Source: Pseudomonadota bacterium (GTDB taxonomy: Bacteria; Pseudomonadota; Gammaproteobacteria; Burkholderiales; Burkholderiaceae_C). From it: DNA of 38,527 nt. The position numbers and the translations under genes were made by a program. Each line of letters starts with the position of its first letter. The first letter of the stretch is position 1. Positions 9,038 through 16,455 of the stretch are shown here, piece by piece. Below the pieces are notes generated by a model. It saw only the letters and a program-made list of their open reading frames with translations, did not search any database and was not told the origin of the DNA. The stretch covers positions 1 to 38,527 of the forward strand of contig JAJZTW010000003.1 in the NCBI GenBank assembly GCA_021847345.1, read 5' to 3'.

Positions 9038-9876
9038 GCCGGGGCTCCGGGCTGGCGGGATGGGTCGTTTGAGGCGCCTTGCGGCACCGGGGTTTCGCGC
9101 TGCACGTGCAGGCCGCATTCCTTCTCGCCGTCGCGCTCCCACCACCAGCGGCCCGCGCGCTGGTCCTCGCCGAGGGTCACCGCGCGGGTGCAGGGCGCGC
9201 AGCCGATGCTGGGGAAGAAGCGGTCGTGCAGCGGGTTGTAGGGCACGTCGAAATCGGCCACGTACTGCCACACGTCGCCCAGGGCCCAGTCGATCAGCGG
9301 GCTGAACTTGACCCTGCCGTCGCTGCCCACCTGGCGCGCATGCAGCGAGCCTCGCTGCGCCGACTGCTCGCGACGCAGCCCGGTGACCCAGGCACTGCGT
9401 GCCTCGAGCATGCGCCCCAGGGGCTCGAGCTTGCGCACGGCGCAGCAGGCGTGGCGCAGCGCAACGCTGCGATACATCGCGTCGGCACCGTTGCTCGCGA
9501 CGAACTGCAGCACCGCCTGCTCCTGCGGGCGCCACACCTCGATGTCGATGCCGTAATGGCGCTGCGCGCGCTCGAGAAGTTCCAGGGTCTCGGCGTGCAG
9601 GGCCCCGGTATCGAGAGTCGCCACCGGGATGTCGAGCTGGTGGCGCCGGATCAGGTCGGTCAGCACCATGTCCTCCACCCCCAGGCTGCTCGACAGCACG
9701 ACGCTGCCGGCATGCTCGGCGGCGGCCCGGCGCAGCAGCTCCAGCGCCTGTTCGATCAGCTCGTCGTGGCGGTCGCTGGCGCGCGCATGGCGCTGCGTGG
9801 CCGGCTGCAGGCGCGCCGCCGCCCCGGGCGACTGCGCAAGCGAGCTCGACGCGTGTCGGGAGAGATCGTCGGACAT
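9034..9876 (-). CDS. cysH: Adenylylsulfate (APS) reductase, assimilatory, CysH type
   Basis: Reduces activated sulfate to sulfite using thioredoxin/glutathione thiols. It is 280 residues from the ATG chosen here; a tandem ATG at 9879 is also possible. It carries the [4Fe-4S] cysteines of APS reductases, C144-C145 in HACCAVRK and C226/C229 in GCAPCTRAV, plus the catalytic C254 in ECGLH. PAPS-specific enzymes such as that of E. coli lack the cluster cysteines. The preferred substrate is therefore APS, which fits the absence of cysC here. The residues before about 35 are low-complexity. The gene overlaps the DUF934 gene at its start (ATGATG around 9874-9879) and cysD at its end. Confidence 0.95.
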   Translation of the reverse strand: MSDDLSRHASSSLAQSPGAAARLQPATQRHARASDRHDELIEQALELLRRAAAEHAGSVVLSSSLGVEDMVLTDLIRRHQLDIPVATLDTGALHAETLELLERAQRHYGIDIEVWRPQEQAVLQFVASNGADAMYRSVALRHACCAVRKLEPLGRMLEARSAWVTGLRREQSAQRGSLHARQVGSDGRVKFSPLIDWALGDVWQYVADFDVPYNPLHDRFFPSIGCAPCTRAVTLGEDQRAGRWWWERDGEKECGLHVQRETPVPQGASNDPSRQPGAPA

Positions 9877-10382
9877 CATGCGTACGCCGCGAAATACGAC
9901 GGAACCAGGCCGACGGGGCGGGCCAGCGGACGCCGCGCGTCGATCTGATAGTGCCCGGGGAAGAACTGCAACGCGCGACGCGCCGCCTCGACGTCCTGGT
10001 CCTCGCGCAGCACGGCGGAGTCGAAGCCGCTGCGAGCGAGCGGCAGCACCATGTCCACCAGCACCTGGCCGACGGCGCGGATCTGGCCTTCGAAGCGCAG
10101 GCGCAGACGCAGCAGGCGGGCCTGGGTGTACGCGCGGCCATCGGTCCAGCGCGGGAATTGCAGCACGAGCAGCGCGAACTTGCCGAGCTCGTGCTGCAAG
10201 GCTTCGACATCGGCATCGTTGGGCAGCAGCAGGCCCACCCGGGAGTCCCGCAGCAATGCATCGCGTTGCTGCTCGTGCAACTCGCTCCAGGCGGCCAGCG
10301 TGACCAGCGCCTGCCGCGGCGCCGCGCCCGAGCCGGGTTCGAATTCGTGCCAGTCGTCGCTGGCCGGATGGATGAAGTTCAT
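9876..10382 (-). CDS. DUF934 protein, putative sulfite reductase accessory
   Basis: 168-residue soluble protein of the DUF934 family, recognised from the body LLLPNDADVE...FALLVLQFPRWTDGRAYTQARLLR and the C-terminal FARRAL-FFPGHYQIDARR pattern. It is regularly encoded next to cysI in beta- and alphaproteobacteria and is often labelled 'oxidoreductase probably involved in sulfite reduction', but to my knowledge its reaction is not established. No cofactor motif (GxGxxG, CxxC) is visible. ATG 10382 overlaps the cysI stop by 4 bases and its stop overlaps cysH, so it is embedded in the operon. No CysJ flavoprotein is nearby; whether this protein helps deliver electrons or assemble CysI is inference. 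Confidence 0.88.
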   Translation of the reverse strand: MNFIHPASDDWHEFEPGSGAAPRQALVTLAAWSELHEQQRDALLRDSRVGLLLPNDADVEALQHELGKFALLVLQFPRWTDGRAYTQARLLRLRLRFEGQIRAVGQVLVDMVLPLARSGFDSAVLREDQDVEAARRALQFFPGHYQIDARRPLARPVGLVPSYFAAYA

Positions 10383-12100
10383 GCTGTCGCCTTTCGTGCG
10401 GTACTGCGACGCACCGCATCGGCGGCGCTCGCGAAAGGCGCCGGGCCGAGCCGGCGCGCGGTATCGATGAAACGCTCCCCGGGGGTCCGCTCGGCGCGGT
10501 ACACGTCGATCAGCGCCTCCACGACGTCGGCGACCTCGTCGGCGGCGAAGGACGCGCCGATGATGCGTCCCGGGGCGGCGCTGCCGCCGCGTTCCGAGCC
10601 GTCGCCGCCGCCCACGGTCACCTGGTACCACTCGGCACCGTCCTTGTCGACGCCGAGAATGCCGATTCCCCCGCTGTGGTGGTGGCCGCAGGAATTGATG
10701 CAGCCGCTGATGTTCAGGTCGAGGTCGCCGATGTCGAACAGCTCGTCCAGGTCCTGGAAGCGCTGGGTGATGTCCTCGGCCACCGGCAGCGAGCGTGCGT
10801 TGGCCAGCGAGCAGAAATCCCCGCCCGGGCAGGCGATGATGTCCCCCAGCAGCCCGATGTTGGGGGTTGCCAGTCCGGCGTCGCGCGCCTGCTCCCACAG
10901 CAGGCCCAGGTCGCCCTCGCGCACCCACGCAAGCACCAGGTTCTGCTCGTGGCTGACGCGCAGCTCGCCGCGGCTGAAACGCTCGGCCAGCTCGGCCGCC
11001 GCCAGCATCTGCTGGGTGGTCGCGTTGCCCGGCGCCTGGCCGGCGCGCTTGAGCGACAGCGTGACCACGCGATGGTCGGCCAGGCGGTGGGCATGCACGT
11101 TGCGCTGCAGCCAGCGCTCGAAGGCCGGCTGTCGCCGCGCCTGCTCGAGCGCGCGCGCCTTGTCGGCGAGCTGCTGCGGCTCATCGGCCGGCGGCGCAGG
11201 AGGCGGCTCGAAATGCCGCGCCATCGCGTCCAGCTGGGCATCGGTGACGAGCTGCGCCTCGGCCCCCAGATCGCGCTCGACGATGGCCGCGAACTCGCGC
11301 TCCACTGCGTCGATGAAACGCTGCCCCTCGGCGCGAACCAGGATCTTGATGCGCGCCTTCCAGATGTTGTCGCGCCGTCCGTAGCTGTTGTAGACGCGAA
11401 GGATGGCCTCGGTGTAGAGCAGCATGTGGCGCCACGGCAGGAACTCGCGCACCACCGTGCCGATGAGCGGGGTGCGCCCCATGCCGCCGCCGACCAGCAC
11501 GCGCAGCCCGAGCTCGCCTTCGGAGTTGCGCACCAGGTGCATGCCGATGTCGTACCAGCCGGAGGCCACGCGGTCCTCGCGCGATCCGCCGATGGACACC
11601 TTGAACTTGCGCGGCAGGAAGGCGAATTCCGGGTGCAGCGTGCTCCACTGGCGCAGGATCTCGCAGAACGGGCGCGGATCGGCGATCTCGTCCGGAGCCA
11701 CGCCGGCCAGCGCGTCGGTGTTGATGTTGCGAACGCAGTTTCCGCTGGTCTGGATGCCGTGCATGTCGACCTCGGCCAGCGCGTCCATCACGTCGGCGCT
11801 GCGCTCCAGCGGGATCCAGTTGAACTGCGCGTTCTGGCGGGTCGTGAAATGCACGTAGCCGCGGTCGAAGCGCTCGGCGATGTCGGCCAGCGCGCGCAAC
11901 TGGCGCACGGCCAGCGCGCCGTACGGCACGGCCACGCGCAGCATCGGCGCGTGGCGCTGTATGTACCAGCCGTTCTGCAGGCGCAGCGGCTTGAACTCGT
12001 CCTCGCCCAGGCTGCCTTCCAGGTGCCGGCGCAACTGGTCTCGGTACTGGGCCGCGCGCGCATGCACGAAGGCGCGATCGAATGCACTGTAGCGGTACAT
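10379..12100 (-). CDS. cysI: Sulfite (or nitrite/sulfite) reductase hemoprotein
   Basis: Six-electron reduction of sulfite to sulfide on a siroheme-[4Fe-4S] centre. It has 573 residues from ATG 12100, where MYRYSAFDRAFV opens the conserved region; an earlier in-frame ATG at 12145 adds 15 residues with no family similarity. The cluster/siroheme cysteines are C424 and C430 in ACPGGDFCS and C467 and C471 in GCINSCGHHH. The substrate-side motif TSGNCVRNINTD is at about 118-129. It is first in the cys operon. There is no CysJ next to it, so electrons probably come from ferredoxin or another donor. A close relative, nitrite reductase, cannot be excluded by sequence alone, but the operon argues for sulfite. 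Confidence 0.93.
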   Translation of the reverse strand: MYRYSAFDRAFVHARAAQYRDQLRRHLEGSLGEDEFKPLRLQNGWYIQRHAPMLRVAVPYGALAVRQLRALADIAERFDRGYVHFTTRQNAQFNWIPLERSADVMDALAEVDMHGIQTSGNCVRNINTDALAGVAPDEIADPRPFCEILRQWSTLHPEFAFLPRKFKVSIGGSREDRVASGWYDIGMHLVRNSEGELGLRVLVGGGMGRTPLIGTVVREFLPWRHMLLYTEAILRVYNSYGRRDNIWKARIKILVRAEGQRFIDAVEREFAAIVERDLGAEAQLVTDAQLDAMARHFEPPPAPPADEPQQLADKARALEQARRQPAFERWLQRNVHAHRLADHRVVTLSLKRAGQAPGNATTQQMLAAAELAERFSRGELRVSHEQNLVLAWVREGDLGLLWEQARDAGLATPNIGLLGDIIACPGGDFCSLANARSLPVAEDITQRFQDLDELFDIGDLDLNISGCINSCGHHHSGGIGILGVDKDGAEWYQVTVGGGDGSERGGSAAPGRIIGASFAADEVADVVEALIDVYRAERTPGERFIDTARRLGPAPFASAADAVRRSTARKATA

Positions 12101-12150
12101 GGCAACGGGGCTGAAGGCGTCGGCGACGCCGTGGGTTCGACACACCCTGC

Positions 12151-12179
12151 ATGCTAGGCAGGGGGCCCCGCGATCCCAA
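12151..12179 (-). promoter_or_regulatory. Candidate promoter of the cys operon
   Basis: Reading leftward, TTGGGA (12174-12179) and TAGCAT (12151-12156) are separated by 17 bases, each matching 4 of 6 consensus bases. This would give a leader of about 45 nt before cysI. A GGGGCCCC palindrome (12162-12169) sits in the spacer. CysB control would be expected from biology, but I cannot identify a convincing CysB site. Confidence 0.3.
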
Positions 12180-12212
12180 CAACAGTGTGGTGATACCGAT
12201 AGATGCCGGCGG

Positions 12213-15200
12213 TTATATGGCCGACGCCGGGCCCGCGCCCCCGGCCGCCGCCGCCAGCGTGGCTTCGCGCGCGCGAAGCCAGCGCAGCACCTGCTCGGGC
12301 TCCAGCGGCTGCGCGATGGCGTAGCCCTGGCCGGCGTCGGCCCCGAGTTCGCCCGCCATGCGAACCAGCTCGGGAGTCTCCAGGCCCTCGACCACGACCA
12401 CCAGTCCGAGGCGGTGCATGAGCTCGGTCAGCCCGCCGACGATGGCCGCCACGGCCTGCGGGTTCGACGGCATGTCGCGCACCAGCCCGCGGTCGATCTT
12501 GACCAGGTCGAATTGCAGGCGCCGCAGGCGCAGCAGGGTCGAGTGCCCGGCGCCCAGGTCGTCCATCGCCATGCGCGTGCCCAGGGCCTTGAGAGACTCC
12601 ACGGTGCGATCGATGCTGGCGTCGCCGATCCACTGCTCGGTCTCCAGCAGCTCGAAGGTCAGTCGCTGCGGCTCGATGCCATGGCTGCGCAAGGCATGCT
12701 CGACCACCTGACACAAGTCGCGCTGGCGCAACACGCTCGGCGGCAGGTTGATCGACGCGTCGACGCGCAGCCCCAGTCGCTCCCACTCTCCCAGGCGCCG
12801 CAACACCTGGGCCAGGCCCTGGCGGAACAGCTGCCCGAGCTCCACGCTGCCGCAGGCGGGCAGGAACTCGTCGGGGGTGAGCAGGCGGGCGCCGTCGCGC
12901 AGCCGCGCCAGCGCCTCGACCTTGCGGCAGCGCCCGTCGCGCAGGTCGATGATGGGCTGGTACAGCATCTGCACCTGGTAGGCGCCGATGAGCTGGCGCG
13001 CGCGCGCCATCGCCGTGCTGGACACGGGCGGGCTCTGCGCGGCGGCGTCGAAGCGTGTCCAGGCCTGGCGCAGGATCTGCAGCACGGTGGCCAGCCACGG
13101 CCCGACCGCCTGCGGGCCGAACTGCCCCGGGTGGCGCCCGAACAGGCCCACCACCGCCACCGGACGCCCCTGCGCGTCGAGCACCGGGATCGCCGCGTGG
13201 CTGCGCACGCCGGCATGCGCTGCCGCGGCGTGCCAGCGCGCCAGCGACGCGTCCTGGCCGTACACCGTGCTGGTCTGGATGCAGCCGAGCATCCAGCAGC
13301 GCGCGAACGAGCCGTTGTCGCCGACACTTGCGCCCAGGTCGGTCAGCGGCTGCACGGCCGGGCTGTGGAACTCGAACACGAAGCGCCCGTCGTCGCCGGC
13401 ACGCGCCAGCGCCACGCCGACGATTCCGGGCAGGCGCTCCAGCGCCGCGCCGGCATGGCCGACGAAGTCGGCCCACACCGCGAAACGCTCCAGATCGCCC
13501 AGCGCCTGCGTGGCCCATTGGCGGTAGGCCCGGGTGACCTCGTCGGCGCCCAGGATGCGCTGCTGCAGCTCGCCGCTGACGCGTTGCGCCAGCACGTCGA
13601 GCAGGTGCAGGCGCCGCAGGCTGTGCATCGCGAGCTGTCCGATTCGCTCGGCCAGCTCGTGGTGCAGCCCGAAAAAGGCCCGTGTCAACGCAGCCGGCCC
13701 CACCCCGGCCAGCGCCAGCCTGCGCCCGACGCGCAGCGACGCGTCGGCGCGCGCGCAGGCTTCGGCCTCGGGTTGCAGCAGCGCCAGCAATTGCTCGGCC
13801 TCGCTGGCGCGCAGCGCGTCCAGGCTGGTGGCGTCCAGCGCGCCCAGCGCCGCCGCGGCCTGCGAATCCTCGTGCAGACGGGTGAAGTAGGCGCCCAGCA
13901 GCGCGTCGTCCAGCGCCAGGCCATGGGCCCGTGCCTCGCCGAGCAGTTGCGCGGCCGGCGTGCCGTAGGCAGCGGGGGCGAGCGGCGCCGCCATGTCGCT
14001 GAACTCGCTGCGCAGCGGCTCGCCCCAGCGCAGCCACCACTCGCGCCGGGTCGACTTGTGCATCTTGCAGCTCAGCAGCGCGGTATCGGCATGGCGCAGC
14101 AGTCCGTCGACGCTGGTCTCGTCGTCGGGATAGACGGCCAGGCCCAGGCTCATGCCCAGTCGCAGCCCGGACGGCGACATCGAGAACGCGGCCTGCATCG
14201 CCTGCTCGAAGGGCTGCAGGCGCTGCGCCAGCCGCGCGGGGTCGTCGACGCGATTGAGCACCAGCACGAATTCGTCACCCCCGATTCGCGCCAGCAGGTC
14301 GTGGGGCCCCAGCGCGGCGCCCAGGCGCTGGGCCACCTGACGCAGCACCGCGTCGCCGACCAGATGGCCCCAGCGTTCGTTGACCGAAGCGAAGTCGTCC
14401 AGGTCGAGGCAGCCCAGCGCCAGGCGCGAGCCGCTGCGCGCGACCTGCTCGAGCTCGTGTTGCAGGAAATGCTCCAGCCCGAAGCGGTTGGGCAACTGCG
14501 TCAGCGCATCGTGGCGTGCCTGCCAGCGCAGGCGTTCCTGGGCCTGGCGGCGCTGCGTGATGTCCACCGCCGACCAGACGGAGTCGAACTCGCCGTCGGC
14601 ATGCCCGATGCGCCGTCCGGCGATCTCCCACCACACCAGCTCGCCGTCCACGCGTTTCATGCAGGCCTCGGCGCGCGCCTGCCCGGCATCGCGCAGCGGC
14701 TGCTCGAGCTGGCGGCGCCAGCGCGCGAAATCCTCGGGCGACGCGTGCAAGCCGCCGACGTCGACCCCGACCAGCTCGCTCGCATGGGCAAGGCCCAGCA
14801 TCTGCGCCAGCGTGGCGTTGGCCGCGCGGATGGTGCGCCCGCTCAGCAGGGCCATGCCCACCAGCGCGTTGTCGAGCATGGCCGCGTGCAAGGCCTGCGC
14901 GCGCTCGCGGCGAACGCGCAGGCGCTCGAAGCCCAGCAAGGTGCCGGCCATCGTGGCGGCGAATTCGAGAAGTTCGAGCTCCTCGGGCGCCGCCGGGCCG
15001 GCGGCGGTCGCCGTCAGCGCGAAGGTGCCGATGAGCTCGCCGTCGTGCCACACCGGATAGGAATGGCACGAGGCCAGGCTCCAGCGCAGCGCCGGTGCGC
15101 GCAGGTCCTCCCAGCGCGTGTCGGAGCCGATGTCGTCCACCAGCACCGGCTCGCCGCGCAGCGCAGCATTTCCGCAGGAGCCGCTGCCCTGCCCGGGAGC

Positions 15201-15467
15201 CAGCCCGTCGAGCTCGGCCAGCAGCGCCGCAGGCGCGCTCGGCGCTGCGAACACATGCAGGCGCCGGTCCTCGCCCAGGTACATGATGCTGGCCACGCGC
15301 CCGGGGGCATGGCTTTCGGCCAGGCGGCACAGGCGCAGCGCGAGCTCGCAAGGCGCGTGTCCGGCCACCAGCTCGCGCAACGTGGACGTGGCGAACTCGA
15401 GCCAGCCATGCTGGCGGCTGGCATCGGCGGGCATCGGGGCGGGACGCTCGAGCGGCTGGGGTGTCAT
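12213..15467 (-). CDS. GAF-PAS-GGDEF-(globin-like)-GAF-EAL c-di-GMP signalling protein
   Basis: Cytoplasmic protein of 1084 residues with no membrane segment. Order: GAF (about 20-185), PAS (195-305), GGDEF (about 315-475), a helical segment (505-640), a second GAF-like segment (645-820) and EAL (830-1070). GGDEF is intact at 396-400, but the inhibitory RxxD site reads GPHD, so product feedback is probably lost. The EAL domain keeps EAL (851-853), INLPP, FELLE, MDDLGAGHS, VKIDR and VVEGLE, so phosphodiesterase activity is plausible. The helical segment has RVGRRLA at 579-585, like the proximal-helix motif of sensor globins but with Leu where the heme His is expected. The start is uncertain: ATGs at 15539, 15467 and 15434 all lack good ribosome sites. 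Its neighbour encodes a PilZ protein. Confidence 0.88.
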   Translation of the reverse strand: MTPQPLERPAPMPADASRQHGWLEFATSTLRELVAGHAPCELALRLCRLAESHAPGRVASIMYLGEDRRLHVFAAPSAPAALLAELDGLAPGQGSGSCGNAALRGEPVLVDDIGSDTRWEDLRAPALRWSLASCHSYPVWHDGELIGTFALTATAAGPAAPEELELLEFAATMAGTLLGFERLRVRRERAQALHAAMLDNALVGMALLSGRTIRAANATLAQMLGLAHASELVGVDVGGLHASPEDFARWRRQLEQPLRDAGQARAEACMKRVDGELVWWEIAGRRIGHADGEFDSVWSAVDITQRRQAQERLRWQARHDALTQLPNRFGLEHFLQHELEQVARSGSRLALGCLDLDDFASVNERWGHLVGDAVLRQVAQRLGAALGPHDLLARIGGDEFVLVLNRVDDPARLAQRLQPFEQAMQAAFSMSPSGLRLGMSLGLAVYPDDETSVDGLLRHADTALLSCKMHKSTRREWWLRWGEPLRSEFSDMAAPLAPAAYGTPAAQLLGEARAHGLALDDALLGAYFTRLHEDSQAAAALGALDATSLDALRASEAEQLLALLQPEAEACARADASLRVGRRLALAGVGPAALTRAFFGLHHELAERIGQLAMHSLRRLHLLDVLAQRVSGELQQRILGADEVTRAYRQWATQALGDLERFAVWADFVGHAGAALERLPGIVGVALARAGDDGRFVFEFHSPAVQPLTDLGASVGDNGSFARCWMLGCIQTSTVYGQDASLARWHAAAAHAGVRSHAAIPVLDAQGRPVAVVGLFGRHPGQFGPQAVGPWLATVLQILRQAWTRFDAAAQSPPVSSTAMARARQLIGAYQVQMLYQPIIDLRDGRCRKVEALARLRDGARLLTPDEFLPACGSVELGQLFRQGLAQVLRRLGEWERLGLRVDASINLPPSVLRQRDLCQVVEHALRSHGIEPQRLTFELLETEQWIGDASIDRTVESLKALGTRMAMDDLGAGHSTLLRLRRLQFDLVKIDRGLVRDMPSNPQAVAAIVGGLTELMHRLGLVVVVEGLETPELVRMAGELGADAGQGYAIAQPLEPEQVLRWLRAREATLAAAAGGAGPASAI

Positions 15468-15658
15468 GGGTGGGGCGAAGCGGGCAAGCGGGCTCGCGCC
15501 GTGCGCCCCGCGCGAGGACAGCGAGCGGTCTGGGAGCATGGGGGCGATTGTGCCCCGGATTCGGCATGACCGGTCCCCGGCAGCGACGAGAAGCGACCAA
15601 AAATGCCCGTCATGTTGACAAATTCCCCACACCCGGTCCCGCGCCGGGGCGACGGCGC

Positions 15659-16396
15659 CTACGGCCGCCCGCTGAGCAGGTCGCGGTCGCGCTGCTGCAC
15701 GTAGCGCACCACCGTCTGGTCGAACGAAAAGGACTTGCCCAGGAACTCCAGGCCCAGCGGCAGCAGGACCTTGCCGCTCGACAGGGTCATCGGCTCGTCG
15801 ACATGCTGGATGCGCGCGGCCGTCTGCAGCGCCACGCCCCTGAGCTCGAAGCGCAGCTCCGGCACCTGTTCGCCGGCGCGCAACGGGAAATCGCCTTCCA
15901 CCGGGCTCACCAGCACCCGCATGCCTCCGGCGCTGATGTCGTGGCAGCGTCCGCTGACGGCCCCGGCGCCCTGGCGCACCAGCAGCACCTCGCCGACGTC
16001 GCTGCTGCCCACGGGAACGCGGAAATACTGGCGCCGCTGCAGGTAGTACACCTGCTCCGGCAGCGCGGCGCGCAACGCGGTGGAGTCGTTCCACGGCGCG
16101 CGCTCGATGCCCTCCAGCGCGAATCCCACGTACACGCCCTCGTAGCGCGCCATCGCCAGCAGCGTCGACTCGCCGTCCCATACGACCCCCTCGACGTCAG
16201 GGGGAATATCGAACACCACGCTGGCTTCTTGCTCGTCGACCTCCAGCAGGATCGACGGCATTTCACGCGACGCCCCTTCGACGAACAGGTTCAGGCGCTC
16301 GTGTCGCTCGCAGAGTTCGTGCAGCACGCCCAGCGCGCGCCTGCGCGCCGTCAGGCGGTGCTTTTCCGTGAACAGGCTTTCGAGCAGGTTTTTCAT
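15659..16396 (-). CDS. PilZ-domain c-di-GMP receptor (YcgR-like)
   Basis: 245-residue cytoplasmic protein. It has an N-terminal YcgR-like beta domain (about 20-115) and a C-terminal PilZ domain (about 120-240). The c-di-GMP binding signatures are present: RRQYFRVPV (RxxxR form) and DISAGGMRV (DxSxxG form). YcgR proteins slow the flagellar motor or act on secretion and adhesion systems when c-di-GMP is high; no flagellar genes are in this window, so the target is unknown. I chose ATG 16396 (MKNLLESLF) over an upstream ATG at 16474, because the extra 26 residues would overlap the ovoA 3' end. It is transcribed in the same direction as the GGDEF/EAL gene, about 190 bases upstream of it. Confidence 0.9.
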   Translation of the reverse strand: MKNLLESLFTEKHRLTARRRALGVLHELCERHERLNLFVEGASREMPSILLEVDEQEASVVFDIPPDVEGVVWDGESTLLAMARYEGVYVGFALEGIERAPWNDSTALRAALPEQVYYLQRRQYFRVPVGSSDVGEVLLVRQGAGAVSGRCHDISAGGMRVLVSPVEGDFPLRAGEQVPELRFELRGVALQTAARIQHVDEPMTLSSGKVLLPLGLEFLGKSFSFDQTVVRYVQQRDRDLLSGRP

Positions 16397-16455
16397 CCGG
16401 GGGGCGACGAGCAGCGCAGCTGCGACAGTGTACGAATACGCCGCCCCCTGGCTGC

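Noticed and set aside
8078..10261. Single fused protein covering cysH region and CysD
   Set aside because: The frame is open by composition only; CysD begins at 9037 and the upstream part is the shadow of cysH and the DUF934 gene.
12099..15569. 1156-codon plus-strand frame opposite the GGDEF/EAL gene
   Set aside because: Composition (Gln/Arg/His-rich) is that of a shadow frame, and the minus strand carries intact GAF, PAS, GGDEF and EAL motifs.
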